This document shows, piece by piece, positions 16,497 to 24,941 of a stretch of 44,591 bases of DNA (position 1 is its first letter; every line of letters starts with the position of its first letter). This DNA comes from an uncultured Pseudomonadota bacterium (GTDB lineage: Bacteria; Myxococcota_A; UBA796; CAJQPC01). Location of the stretch: positions 1 through 44,591 of the forward strand of contig CAJXRZ010000047.1 of NCBI GenBank assembly GCA_913060515.1, read 5' to 3'. The notes under the pieces are model-generated. The model saw only the letters and a program-made list of their open reading frames with translations. It ran no database searches and was not told the DNA's origin. The position numbers and the translations under genes are program-made.

Positions 16497-17294
16497 GTGG
16501 ACGCCAAGAACCGAGCCCGAGTTCGACTCCTTTTGTTCCTGTTGCTCTGGATTCCCCTCAGCGTTCTCGGACTCCAGAGCTACCTCTTCCTGGCCTTCTT
16601 TTTCTTTGGTCCTCCGTCGGTCCAGTGGGCGGCGCTGGGGCTAGGGTGGGGATGGAGCAGCGTTGTGTTCGGTGCATGGGCGTGGTTGGGCTGGCGCTAT
16701 CGCCCCGAGCACGCCCTTCTCCAAGAGATGCAGCTGGCGATGGTGCCCAGCTTGCTCTTGTTGGGGCTGTTGGGTGGGTCACTGGTGATGGGCACGCACA
16801 TTGCGCTCGCGCTCCAGCTGTGCGCCTTGGGCTCCGCTCTGGCGGTCTTGTTTTGGAGAGGCGGACCCCTCGGAGCAGCTGGGAATCGCTTCTGTGGCCT
16901 CTGGGTGGCCTGCTGCGGGTTGCTGGGCCTGGTGCTCAGCGGTCTGAGTGCATCGCGGCTGGACTGGTGCTTGCCACCGCATCTGCTGCACTTCAGGTTT
17001 GTTCACTATGACCCGGTGGGTATCGACGCCCAGGAGCTCTTGATGTTCGGTGGCCCGGTGCGGGCCAACTGGGCGGCCACGTGCATGCAGCTCCCGGAGT
17101 CCACTCCGGTCGGTGTCCGCACCTACAGCGTGGGGATTGCGACCCTGCGGGAGCCGCCGAGTCTGGAGATTGCTCGAAGCTGGGAGCGTGTCGAGGGGGA
17201 TGAGTGGCGGGGTGAGGTAGAACACACATGGATTGTGCAGGACCTCGATGGTCTACCTGCCGTGTCCATTCAGGAGTCCCGCACGTGGTTCTGA
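16497..17294 (+). CDS. Integral membrane protein of unknown function
   Basis: About five hydrophobic helices occupy the first 165 residues, followed by a soluble C-terminal domain of about 100 residues with an even mix of charged and beta-type sequence. I recognise no family. GTG at 16497 begins a suitable N-terminus (MDAKNRARVR, then a helix). An in-frame TTG at 16464 overlaps the preceding EEP gene and is less convincing. The gene follows the EEP gene by 7 bases and precedes the next gene by 10, so the three are probably cotranscribed. Confidence 0.7.
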   Translation: MDAKNRARVRLLLFLLLWIPLSVLGLQSYLFLAFFFFGPPSVQWAALGLGWGWSSVVFGAWAWLGWRYRPEHALLQEMQLAMVPSLLLLGLLGGSLVMGTHIALALQLCALGSALAVLFWRGGPLGAAGNRFCGLWVACCGLLGLVLSGLSASRLDWCLPPHLLHFRFVHYDPVGIDAQELLMFGGPVRANWAATCMQLPESTPVGVRTYSVGIATLREPPSLEIARSWERVEGDEWRGEVEHTWIVQDLDGLPAVSIQESRTWF

Positions 17295-17304
17295 GGACGA
17301 GGAC

Positions 17305-17820
17305 ATGCATCAACTTCAACTAGAACAGTCTTGGCGTAGCTTCGCCCAATCCTTGGTTGACGGCACGGGCTCGGCCGAACTGACCTCGTATGTGGGACAG
17401 GTCGCTGGACTGTGGGAGTGCGCACCGGTATCGGCCGCCACCATGGACGCTCCCGTGCAGATGGTCTTGCTCCCCAACAGGCGTATCGCTGGGCTGCGGG
17501 CGAACCCAGGGCCGCTGCGCCAGTACTTCTCGCCCGCTGGGGAGCCCGTTGCCTTCTGGAGCTTGGGAGGCGACTCTCGGCTGGTCTGTCCGAGCGGGCC
17601 AGGGGATTTTCCCCAGCTGCATGCATGGGCCAATACACCCGGGGCAGACCATGCGGCGCTCTGGCGTTTGGTGGGCCTGGAGCTTCAAGCGTGGTGGTCC
17701 AACACACCCGAGCCCCTCTGGTTGAGCACCCACGGTCTTGGGGTGCCTTGGCTGCATGTGCGGCTGGACCCCCGACCCAAGTACATCCACCATGCGCGCT
17801 TCCGAGCCTTGCCTTCCTGA
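17305..17820 (+). CDS. Protein of unknown function (possible DUF6940 relative)
   Basis: A 171-residue soluble protein without signal peptide or membrane segment. It is rich in Trp and Pro, and ends with STHGLGVPWLHVRLDPRPK, a pattern I associate from memory with DUF6940 proteins; this could not be verified. ATG at 17305 is preceded by GAGGAC, an acceptable ribosome site, and starts 10 bases after the previous stop. An in-frame ATG further upstream would overlap the membrane-protein gene and gives an unlikely N-terminus. Function is unknown. Confidence 0.7.
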   Translation: MHQLQLEQSWRSFAQSLVDGTGSAELTSYVGQVAGLWECAPVSAATMDAPVQMVLLPNRRIAGLRANPGPLRQYFSPAGEPVAFWSLGGDSRLVCPSGPGDFPQLHAWANTPGADHAALWRLVGLELQAWWSNTPEPLWLSTHGLGVPWLHVRLDPRPKYIHHARFRALPS

Positions 17821-17859
17821 GGAAGAAGGGGGAAGCTAGCGCACCAAACAGGCGCGCAC

Positions 17860-18570
17860 ATGTTCTCCCTGCTCTTTTTCTCCTTCGCTCCAGCCTGCAC
17901 TGGGCTTGAGATCGGCGCAGCCGAGGACAGCTTGGGTCAGCCGCGCGCGCTCCTGGCAAACTGCACCCGCAGTGCCGGGGAAAACGGGGGTTTCCCCCAC
18001 ACGGTCTATGACGGAGAGGGCTACCGCTCGCAGGAACTCTCCTATGACGGTGACTTGGCCCGAGAGCTGAGCACCACTCTTGATGAGAAAGGGCGCCCGG
18101 TGCGCCAGACCTTGGGCCTGGAAGTGCTCTGGTCGGACACTGAGCTCTCCTACGTCGATGACACTTGGCGGATCAGTGAGCGCAAGGTCAGCTCCGAGTT
18201 CTATGGCGATGAGCACTGGGCCTATTCCTGGGGAAGCGGCGGCGTGGCGCTGGAGGACGTGCAAGAGGTGCCCGATGAGGAGCGTCGCTGTCGTCAGGTA
18301 CATGTGTTCGCGGTGGGCCTTCGGCCGGAGCTCGTGCGCAGCTATTGCGAGGACGAGGCCTTTGAGTTTGAGTATGACTACACTTGGAGCGAGAACCGAC
18401 TGGCCCGTGTGAGGGAGTTCAATCGTTTCGGCCTGCAAGAGGTCGTCGTGCGGGAGTACCGCTACAACGCGGAGGGTCGTTTGGCGGCTGAAACTTGGAC
18501 GGCTGACCTGGAAGGAGACGGCATCTTTGATGCACCAGCGACCCAGAAATACAGCTGGAGTTGCAACTGA
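17860..18570 (+). CDS. Lipoprotein, paralogue family member 1
   Basis: The 236-residue product starts with a short uncharged signal peptide and lipoprotein-type Cys13 (FSFAPAC). It belongs to a family of three in this window, with relatives at 18570 and 24261. Shared features in order are LGQPRALLANC near the mature N-terminus, a DGEGY element, a central beta-rich segment with YSW, a Cys-containing CRQVHVFAVGLRPEL segment, YTWSENR, YNAEGRLA, and a final YSWSC. The YNAEGRL and repeated Y-x-W pieces resemble the YD/RHS style of beta-repeat, but no full RHS domain is present. The stop codon overlaps the next paralogue's ATG by one base. Confidence 0.8.
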   Translation: MFSLLFFSFAPACTGLEIGAAEDSLGQPRALLANCTRSAGENGGFPHTVYDGEGYRSQELSYDGDLARELSTTLDEKGRPVRQTLGLEVLWSDTELSYVDDTWRISERKVSSEFYGDEHWAYSWGSGGVALEDVQEVPDEERRCRQVHVFAVGLRPELVRSYCEDEAFEFEYDYTWSENRLARVREFNRFGLQEVVVREYRYNAEGRLAAETWTADLEGDGIFDAPATQKYSWSCN

Positions 18571-19268
18571 TGTGGATGCTGATCAGCCTGCTTTCCGCCT
18601 GCTCTGAGGAGCACCAAGGGACCATGGAGGACGCCTACGGTCACCCTCGTGCGCTCTTGGCCAACTGCGCACAGACCTACGACAACGGCTATGAGGCGCT
18701 GTACGATAATCTTGGGTATACCGCTCGTATTGGTCACCCAGATGAGCAAGCTTTCATCGAGTACGAGACCACGCTGGACGACCTTGAGCGCCCGATTCGC
18801 ATCCAAAGTTGGTTCTCTTACGATGGAGAGCGCGGGGATGAGCGCCCGGTGTGGGAGGTCGACTACCTAGAGGACTCGTGGCGCATCGCGCAGCTTCGGA
18901 CGGCGACGGAGACGGCAGATCGGACGGCGCTGACCCTGGACTACAGCTGGTCCCGGAACGCGTATCAAGTGAGCGAGGTGCGTGAGCTAACCCAGGAGGG
19001 GGACCGTCAGTGCCCGCAGTACGTACAGCTTGACGTCGGCCTACGACCGGCCCTCTCTCAGACCTTCTGTGATGGAGCCTTGGAGGAGGAGACCGCCTAC
19101 ACTTGGGCTCAGGACCGTTTGGTGGCCGAGGGCTCCCCGCAGGAGGACGGTCCGAAGATTCACTACAGCTACAACGCCGAGGGTCGTTTGGCCGAGATCG
19201 ACGTGGACAACTGGGATGGCCAGTCCTGGGGAGTGGCCGACCACAGCTTCACTTGGGACTGTGACTGA
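18570..19268 (+). CDS. Lipoprotein, paralogue family member 2
   Basis: Tandem paralogue of the preceding gene, starting at ATG 18570 (an ATG at 18576 is also possible). The signal MWMLISLLSAC is only 11 residues to the Cys and carries no charge. Conserved landmarks match those of the neighbour: HPRALLANC, DNLGY, YSWSRN, CPQYVQLDVGLRPAL, YTWAQDRL, YNAEGRLAE and a terminal FTWDCD. About 232 residues. The TGATG overlap points to translational coupling with member 1, so the two are probably made together. Function unknown; an outer-membrane or periplasmic location is inferred from the lipobox. Confidence 0.8.
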   Translation: MWMLISLLSACSEEHQGTMEDAYGHPRALLANCAQTYDNGYEALYDNLGYTARIGHPDEQAFIEYETTLDDLERPIRIQSWFSYDGERGDERPVWEVDYLEDSWRIAQLRTATETADRTALTLDYSWSRNAYQVSEVRELTQEGDRQCPQYVQLDVGLRPALSQTFCDGALEEETAYTWAQDRLVAEGSPQEDGPKIHYSYNAEGRLAEIDVDNWDGQSWGVADHSFTWDCD

Positions 19269-19269
19269 G

Positions 19270-22083
19270 TCAGGCGAGGTCGTTCAACAAGGCCTTCAAC
19301 CGGGGCTTTGTCTTGGCAAGGGACTCCAGCTCTTCCCTCTCCGTGGACACATCTTCGCCCAAGGCCTCTCGGGTGCGAATGCCAAAGGCTTGAACCAGCT
19401 CGGAGAGCGTGGCCTGGCCAAGCACCGAGGCTTTGGCCTGGTCCAATAGGTCCAAGGCGTGCAAGCCCTCCCCTTGCTGGGCACGGATCCAGGCCATTCT
19501 GCCCAAGTAGACACAGGCCCGGGCGCGGTGGCCTTGGGTGGTCATGGATTCAGCAGCCTGGGAGAGAAGGGAGAGCGCGGGCTCCAGCTCGCCCCGCTTG
19601 TGGAGCACGACGCCACGTTGTCCTGCGCCAGCGGCTTCCAAGAGTGGATTTGGGTGTGCCTGGAGGCTGAGATCCAGCTCTCCAATGCATCTCTCCGCCT
19701 CCTCCAGGGCCTGCCGGTTGAGCAAGAGTGTGGTCAGGCTGACCAGGCTGGTCTGTTGGTGGAGGGGCAGCTCAAAACGCCTGGCGAGGTGCAGGGCCTG
19801 GCGGATGGTGCTCTCGGCTTCAAGGCCGACCTCGGCCAGAACGCCTGCCCGATCGGAGAGCATGCTGGCGGCGCTGCGGTACAGGCCAGCCCGGCGGCAG
19901 ATCTGTTCGGCCTGGTACATGGCCTGCAGCGCCTCTTCTCCGCGTCCCAGTCGGTGGTAGGCCAGGCCAAGTCTGTGGCCGGTGAGCGCCCGCCAATGGG
20001 GGTTGTCTCGCACAGAAGAGCGTGCCTCAAGAAGCAGCGAGACCATCTCGGCGAAGCGACCTCGCACAAAGGGCACCACGCTGAAGGCGTAGAGCGCCTT
20101 GCCGACCCAGAGGGGATCCTCGGTGCGCCGGGCCAGCTCCAGGGCCTCGCTGTAGGCGGCCTCGGCGGCCTCCAGTTGGCCGCCCATGAAGGCCGCGCCT
20201 GCCTGGCAGAGCAGCTTGCGGAGCTGTACTGTCGTTCCGCCATCCAAGCCATGGATCAGGTCCTGTATCAGGGAGGGGTCCTGGAGCTCTAGGCATAGCT
20301 CTGCGGCTTGAAGGCGGGCCTCTTGGTCAACAGCGCTGCCGCGTAGCGCCAGCAGCGCGCTGCGGGCGGCTTGGGCCTGGCCCTGCTCCTGAAGGCTGCG
20401 CGCGCGCAGAATGTCGAGCCGTCCACGCTGTGCTGTGCTCAGGCTTCTGGCCTCCACCCGTGTGAGCTCCTCTTGGAGCAACCCCAGCTGGCCCTGGTCC
20501 AAGAGACGGTCGCCGACCTTCGCGAGCAGGCGGGCGTGCTCTGGTCCCTGCGTTCTGTGGAGGGCGGAGACCCACTCTCGTAGGGGACCGCCCTCGCTCA
20601 GAAGGAGTCGGGCGTGGGCGTAGACCAAGGCCTGGGTGGGTTCAGGCAGTCCACTTCGAACAGTCTCCAGGACTCGGAGTTGGCTCTGCTCCTCTTGCAC
20701 CAGGGCACGCTCGAGCAGCTCTTGCAGCTCTACCATCAAGTCCTCGCCCGCCATGGCCTCGACAGCGGGGGCGGGCATGGGCCCATCGAAGGTGGCCAGG
20801 GTCTTGAGGGCGCGAAGCTGGGCTGGATTGAGGGAGGCGATGCTCTCCTGGACCACCCCCTGCAGGCTGCCGTGGCGGCCCTGAGAGGGGTCACGCAGAT
20901 CGCGTTTCAGGTCCAAGCGTCGCAAGAGCTGCTCGGGGCTGAGCAGCTTGGCTTGGGCGGCGGCCAGCTCGATGGCCAGAGGCAGGCCGTCCAAGCGCTC
21001 GACCAGCGCAGCGACCGCCTCGGCGTCCTCGCCATAGTCGCTGTGGGTCTCGCGTCCCAGGCGCAGCAGCAGCTCTGTGGCGCGGGGGGGTGGAAGGCCC
21101 TGCAAGGGGAGGGTCTCGCCGATGCCCAAGGGGTCCCTGGAGGTGACCAGAACGCAGGTCTGGGCCAGGTCCAAGTCTTGGAGCAAGGGCCGCAATACTG
21201 CATTGAGGCCCTCGGCATTGTCCAGGACCAGCAGGGCTGGCCCCTCCGCCAGATGCTCTTGAAGCACGGAGAGCTCCGCTGGAATCTGGAGGGCGCCAGC
21301 GATGGCCGCCAGGACTTGGGTGTGGGAACTCAGACCGAGCAGCTCGACCCAGCCCTGAACCGGAAAGCGGGGTCCCAAGTGTTCGAGTGCGACCCGAGCC
21401 AGGGTGGTCTTTCCAGCGCCGCCGGGACCGATGATGGTGCGCACGCCGGGCTGCAGTTCTTGTGTCAGTTGTGCCAGCTCTTGGCCGCGTCCCAGTAGGG
21501 TCTCGCCCTGGGTTGTCGCCAAGCTCAGGCGGTAGCCCAGGCCCACCTCGGTGATCAGGAGGGTGGGCCTGGCTGGGTCGATCTCCAGCTTGCCGCGCAG
21601 GCGGTGCATGGTGGAGACCAGGGTGCGGGTCTTCACCCCCTCGCGGTAGCCCCAGACTTCGCGCAGCAGCTCGCGTGCGGTGAGGATCTGATCGGGTCGT
21701 CCGCGGAACCAGAGAAGGAGACGGAGCTCGGTCGGTGAGAGGGTCTGGCTGCGGTCTGGCCGGTGCAGGGTGCGGGTGCTCAGATCCAAGCGGGCGGGCC
21801 CGAGCGTGAGTTCTTGCAGCTCGGGGCGAACCCGCCAGAGCTCCCTCTGCAGAGTGGCTGGGTCCGGGAGTTGGGAGAGCTTCAAGGCTGGAAGGTGGGA
21901 GAGGGCGCTCGAGCCCCGGTAGCTGGGCCCAAGGACCGCGAGCGCCGCCTGCTCTGGGCCGTGTTGCGGCTCCAGACCCAGGCGGTGCAAGGCGGACCAG
22001 AGCTCCCCTTCGATAGAGGGAGCCGCCACGCAGATGCGGCGGCTCATGGGCTCTGTGGTCGGGGGGGGCTCTGCAGCATTCAT
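19270..22083 (-). CDS. Winged-helix, NTPase and TPR domain transcriptional regulator
   Basis: A large cytoplasmic regulator of the SARP/AfsR-like general plan. An OmpR/PhoB-type winged helix lies at about residues 95-190 (SPTELRLLLWF, LREVWGY, TLVSTMHRLRGKLE, GLGYRL). A STAND-type NTPase follows, with P-loop GPGGAGKT at 219-226, Walker B ALLVLDNAEG, LVTSRDPLG and the GLPLAIELAAA motif. The C-terminal half is a long array of helical TPR-like repeats to residue 937. Such proteins couple ligand sensing by the repeats, through nucleotide binding, to DNA binding. I chose ATG 22083 because AGGGG lies before it; ATG 22122 and 22047 are in the same frame. A long inverted repeat at 22088-22149 covers this start region. 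Confidence 0.88.
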   Translation of the reverse strand: MNAAEPPPTTEPMSRRICVAAPSIEGELWSALHRLGLEPQHGPEQAALAVLGPSYRGSSALSHLPALKLSQLPDPATLQRELWRVRPELQELTLGPARLDLSTRTLHRPDRSQTLSPTELRLLLWFRGRPDQILTARELLREVWGYREGVKTRTLVSTMHRLRGKLEIDPARPTLLITEVGLGYRLSLATTQGETLLGRGQELAQLTQELQPGVRTIIGPGGAGKTTLARVALEHLGPRFPVQGWVELLGLSSHTQVLAAIAGALQIPAELSVLQEHLAEGPALLVLDNAEGLNAVLRPLLQDLDLAQTCVLVTSRDPLGIGETLPLQGLPPPRATELLLRLGRETHSDYGEDAEAVAALVERLDGLPLAIELAAAQAKLLSPEQLLRRLDLKRDLRDPSQGRHGSLQGVVQESIASLNPAQLRALKTLATFDGPMPAPAVEAMAGEDLMVELQELLERALVQEEQSQLRVLETVRSGLPEPTQALVYAHARLLLSEGGPLREWVSALHRTQGPEHARLLAKVGDRLLDQGQLGLLQEELTRVEARSLSTAQRGRLDILRARSLQEQGQAQAARSALLALRGSAVDQEARLQAAELCLELQDPSLIQDLIHGLDGGTTVQLRKLLCQAGAAFMGGQLEAAEAAYSEALELARRTEDPLWVGKALYAFSVVPFVRGRFAEMVSLLLEARSSVRDNPHWRALTGHRLGLAYHRLGRGEEALQAMYQAEQICRRAGLYRSAASMLSDRAGVLAEVGLEAESTIRQALHLARRFELPLHQQTSLVSLTTLLLNRQALEEAERCIGELDLSLQAHPNPLLEAAGAGQRGVVLHKRGELEPALSLLSQAAESMTTQGHRARACVYLGRMAWIRAQQGEGLHALDLLDQAKASVLGQATLSELVQAFGIRTREALGEDVSTEREELESLAKTKPRLKALLNDLA

Positions 22084-22087
22084 GCAG

Positions 22088-22149
22088 GGTACACCCCTGG
22101 TCAGGCAGGTTGATCCATCCATGACAAGCTGACTGATCAGGGGTGCACC
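22088..22149. promoter_or_regulatory. Inverted repeat over the translation start of the NTPase regulator
   Basis: Two 17-base arms, GGTACACCCCTGGTCAG at 22088-22104 and CTGATCAGGGGTGCACC at 22133-22149, are complementary at 15 of 17 positions across a 28-base spacer. The left arm contains the ribosome-binding AGGGG of the minus-strand regulator gene. It could be a DNA operator for autoregulation, an mRNA hairpin hiding the ribosome site, or a terminator for the gene upstream; no T-run follows, which speaks against the last. Confidence 0.6.
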
Positions 22150-22153
22150 TTGG

Positions 22154-22612
22154 CTAGTTGGCTTTGACGCCCTTGGTGCCGATGGGCTTGCCCTCCATGG
22201 GGTTGTCTCCGCAGCCAGGCTTGGTGGGGTTCTGGATGCAGTCGCCCTCCGGGGAGGCGATGATCTCGGTCATCTTGTTGCCGTCCTTCTTCCCAAAGAA
22301 GCGTCCGAGCGCCTTGGCGATGCCTTTGGCTTCCTTGATCGTGGTGCCCTCACCCTCGTTGAGGTCCACTGCCTCGTTCTCTCCCCGTTGGTCAGCCAAC
22401 GCCTTCGAACCCGTTTGAGTCCCGACCGACATGACGAACACGTCTCCGTCCTCGGTCTTCGTCTGGACCGTCGCCTGGTACTTGTCGTCGCTTGTGTCTG
22501 GTGTGCCTTGGTCATACACCTTGGTGTTTGATTGCCATCCGGTCGCCGCCGGACCAGCGAAGGCCGCCGTCGAGAAGACCAGGAGAAAGAACGAGAAAAA
22601 GCTGTTGAGCAC
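22154..22612 (-). CDS. Small secreted protein of unknown function
   Basis: A 152-residue exported protein. GTG at 22612 is chosen because GGAGG lies five bases before it and it begins a proper signal peptide (hydrophobic FFSFFLLVFS, cleavage after AFA). The in-frame ATG at 22633 would add residues that spoil the signal. The mature part is hydrophilic, with a Lys-rich KALGRFFGKKDGNK segment near the middle and a Cys pair flanking IQNPTKPG, followed by a Gly/Pro-rich tail. No family is recognised. It lies on the same strand as the regulator downstream, separated by the inverted repeat. Confidence 0.7.
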   Translation of the reverse strand: MLNSFFSFFLLVFSTAAFAGPAATGWQSNTKVYDQGTPDTSDDKYQATVQTKTEDGDVFVMSVGTQTGSKALADQRGENEAVDLNEGEGTTIKEAKGIAKALGRFFGKKDGNKMTEIIASPEGDCIQNPTKPGCGDNPMEGKPIGTKGVKAN

Positions 22613-22664
22613 GGTTGCCTCCAAGGTGCCCATCACAAGTACCGCAGCACCTCGTTGTCCGACA

Positions 22665-23549
22665 TCACAAGGACATCACAGCTTGCTGAACCAAGGTCTC
22701 CAGGGCATCGGCCACCACCCGCACACGCTCCAGGCCGCGCCTTCCAGGAGCGAAGACCAAGTAGAGCGTGGGCATGGGCATGTGCCAGTCGGGCAGCACA
22801 GGGACCAGGTCCGCCAGACTGTCTGCCGGCATGCGGACGCCGATCCCGCAGCCCACCAGCATGGCCGTGCGCAGGGCGCGGCTGTCCGAGCTGCTGAACT
22901 GCGCCCCGACCAGGACCTCCGCCTGCTCTCCGCTGCGGTGTTGCAAGGACCACTGTCGGTGAATGCGGTCCGCAGAGAAGCACAGACAGCTGTGCTCAGC
23001 GAGGGCTTGGGGTGTCTTGGGCACCCCCCAGCGCTCGGCGTACTCTCGAGAGCAGGCCAGCACCGCTGGCGGGGCGTGCAGGGCCCGGTGAACCATGCCG
23101 GCCTGGGTGGGCGGCATGCCGGTCAGGGCCAGGTCGATGCCCTCGCCGGTCCAGTCCTCGACTTGGTCGCCAATGCGCAGTTCGATCTCCAGCCTGGGGT
23201 GCTGGATCATGCCCACCTTGACCCAGTCCAAGAAGGGCTGGACCAGCAGGCTCATGAGCTGCACCCGAACCCGTCCGCTGGGGCCGGCGCTGAGCTGCTC
23301 ACGGGTCTGCACCAAGCGGTCCAAGCTGCTGCGGGCCGCTTGGATGAAGAGCTCGCCTTCCGCCGTCGGGTGCAGGCTGCGGGTGCTGCGGTGGAAGAGA
23401 CGCAGGCCCAAGTTGTCCTCGACCTTGGCGATGCGTCGACTGACCTGTTTAGGGGACTCCCCCAGCGCACGGGCGGCCGAGCTGAATCCGCCGGAGTCGG
23501 CCACTTGAACCAGACGCTTGAGGTCTCCCAAGCTGATGTCATCGAGCAT
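22665..23549 (-). CDS. LysR-family transcriptional regulator
   Basis: A 294-residue regulator with the family's N-terminal winged helix-turn-helix (FSSAARALGESPKQVSRRIAK, residues about 22-42, cut short here) and a C-terminal periplasmic-binding-protein-like effector domain (about 90-290). LysR proteins usually control a divergent neighbour. Here the gene diverges from the exported SRPBCC protein at 23646 with a 96-base gap, making that the best candidate target. ATG 23549 is the start of the family-typical N-terminus. The effector cannot be inferred. Confidence 0.93.
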   Translation of the reverse strand: MLDDISLGDLKRLVQVADSGGFSSAARALGESPKQVSRRIAKVEDNLGLRLFHRSTRSLHPTAEGELFIQAARSSLDRLVQTREQLSAGPSGRVRVQLMSLLVQPFLDWVKVGMIQHPRLEIELRIGDQVEDWTGEGIDLALTGMPPTQAGMVHRALHAPPAVLACSREYAERWGVPKTPQALAEHSCLCFSADRIHRQWSLQHRSGEQAEVLVGAQFSSSDSRALRTAMLVGCGIGVRMPADSLADLVPVLPDWHMPMPTLYLVFAPGRRGLERVRVVADALETLVQQAVMSL

Positions 23550-23645
23550 TTAGACGGAATCCGACAAGGTGTTTCAAGATTTGGGGTACTTCTGGACTTA
23601 GTCGATTGGCCATAGCTTGGGGGCACCTTCAACGGAGAAACCCCC
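23550..23645. promoter_or_regulatory. Divergent promoter region between LysR and SRPBCC genes
   Basis: This 96-base gap must hold the promoters of both divergent genes and probably the LysR operator. It is AT-richer than its surroundings (for example TTTCAAGATTTGGGG and TTAGTCGATTGGCCA), but I cannot assign one T-N11-A box with confidence. A GGAG ribosome site lies just before the plus-strand ATG. Confidence 0.5.
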
Positions 23646-24224
23646 ATGCTCTTGCTCTTCACCCTTCTGTCAGCCTCCGCATTCGCCACGGACCTGGACG
23701 CTGAGAAGCGCCGCACCAATGATGGACGCGGCCGCATGTTGCGCACCTACGATGAGGCGGTGGTGGACTCCACGCCCGAAGAGGTCTGGGCCGCGCTCTC
23801 CGACTACGGCCAGGTCCACGACATCGCCGGTGCGGTCTACGAGGCCGGCTACATCGGTGAGCCCACCTTGGAGATGGACTGCGAGCGCTACTGCAAGATC
23901 GAGTTTGGCGGCCGCGATGTCTACGTCGAGGAGCACGTCGTGGAGCTGCACGAGGGCAGCTACTACACCTACGAGGTCACCGAGAGCGAGGGCTTCCCCC
24001 TCAAGCGCATGTTCGTGACCTTTGGCGTGTACGTCAACGATGGCGGAGAAACCGTGGTCTACAACATCACGGACTACAAGCTGAAGCCCTCGGTGATGAG
24101 CGGCCCGATGCGGGGCCAGATGGAGGCCAGCAACCAGAGCTCGGTGCTCAGCTACAAGCACTACGTCGAGACGGGTATTGGCAACATTCCCGCGGATGAG
24201 TTGGCCCAGATGTACCGGCCATAG
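23646..24224 (+). CDS. Exported SRPBCC/START-like protein
   Basis: A 192-residue protein with a short signal peptide (MLLLFTLLSASAFA) and a mature domain of the SRPBCC (polyketide cyclase/START-like) fold. The typical opening EAVVDSTPEEVWAALSDYG is followed by alternating beta strands, and ends in a long helix. The fold makes a hydrophobic ligand cavity; the ligand is unknown. CERYCKI holds two cysteines. It is divergent from the LysR gene, which probably regulates it. The next gene, a lipoprotein, follows after 36 bases. Confidence 0.82.
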   Translation: MLLLFTLLSASAFATDLDAEKRRTNDGRGRMLRTYDEAVVDSTPEEVWAALSDYGQVHDIAGAVYEAGYIGEPTLEMDCERYCKIEFGGRDVYVEEHVVELHEGSYYTYEVTESEGFPLKRMFVTFGVYVNDGGETVVYNITDYKLKPSVMSGPMRGQMEASNQSSVLSYKHYVETGIGNIPADELAQMYRP

Positions 24225-24240
24225 TTCGGTTAGGGTGGGG

Positions 24241-24255
24241 GCCTTCCCCGAAGGC
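24241..24255 (+). promoter_or_regulatory. Stem-loop covering the ribosome site of the third paralogous lipoprotein
   Basis: A perfect 6-bp stem, GCCTTC/GAAGGC, with a CCC loop lies just before ATG 24261. Its right arm contains the likely ribosome-binding GAAGG. The structure may lower translation initiation or serve as a weak terminator after the SRPBCC gene. Confidence 0.4.
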
Positions 24256-24260
24256 TCTCC

Positions 24261-24941
24261 ATGCTCTGGCTCCAGACGCTCCTCGCTTGTGCACCTTCGG
24301 ACATCGGCGCCAACGAGGACGAACTTGGTCAGCCGCGGAGCCTTCTGGGCGACTGTGTTCAGCGGGACCTGATTGGCGAGGAGGTGCACTACGACGGCAA
24401 TGGCTACGTTGCCGCACGGATCTCGGGCGATGGCACGGTGCTGACGGAGGAGCACACGGAGCTAGACGGGCTTGGACGTCCGCTGCAGTCGGAGCGTTTC
24501 AGTCCCCAGCTGGGTCAAGTCATCCTGAGAGGCCAGTACGGCTACGTGGGGGAGACTTGGCAGCTCGACTCCATCTATGAAGTGGACGGGTTTGGGGAGC
24601 AGAGCACGCAGAGCTACACCTGGGTGCGCGGCGCCTACCTGGTGGAGGGGGACTCGCTCTGTGTGCGCTACGTTGAGCTGGCCGCTGGCATTCGTCCTCG
24701 CCAAGCGCAGCTGATCTGTGATGGTGACCTGGTCTATGAAGCGCTCTACACCTGGTCGAATGAGCGGGTGACGCAGATGCGGGAGCTGTTGCACAACGAG
24801 CCAGAACTTGAGTTTCGGCACCGCTACATCTACGGGCTTGAGGGACGTTTGCAGTCCGTGAATGTGCAGGCCGGTGGAGGCGGGGACGCGGACTTCGTGG
24901 ACTACCTGGAGTTGGACTACACCTGGGACTGTCAGTCCTGA
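24261..24941 (+). CDS. Lipoprotein, paralogue family member 3
   Basis: A 226-residue lipoprotein related to the tandem pair at 17860-19268. The signal MLWLQTLLAC has only nine residues before the Cys and no charge. Shared landmarks are LGQPRSLLGDC, DGNGY, a YTWVRG segment, a Cys-led CVRYVELAAGIRPRQ segment, YTWSNERV, YGLEGRLQ and the closing YTWDC. It is separated from the other two by about 5 kb and three intervening genes, so the family has spread beyond one tandem duplication. Its 3' end overlaps the convergent esterase gene by ten bases. Function unknown. Confidence 0.8.
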   Translation: MLWLQTLLACAPSDIGANEDELGQPRSLLGDCVQRDLIGEEVHYDGNGYVAARISGDGTVLTEEHTELDGLGRPLQSERFSPQLGQVILRGQYGYVGETWQLDSIYEVDGFGEQSTQSYTWVRGAYLVEGDSLCVRYVELAAGIRPRQAQLICDGDLVYEALYTWSNERVTQMRELLHNEPELEFRHRYIYGLEGRLQSVNVQAGGGGDADFVDYLELDYTWDCQS

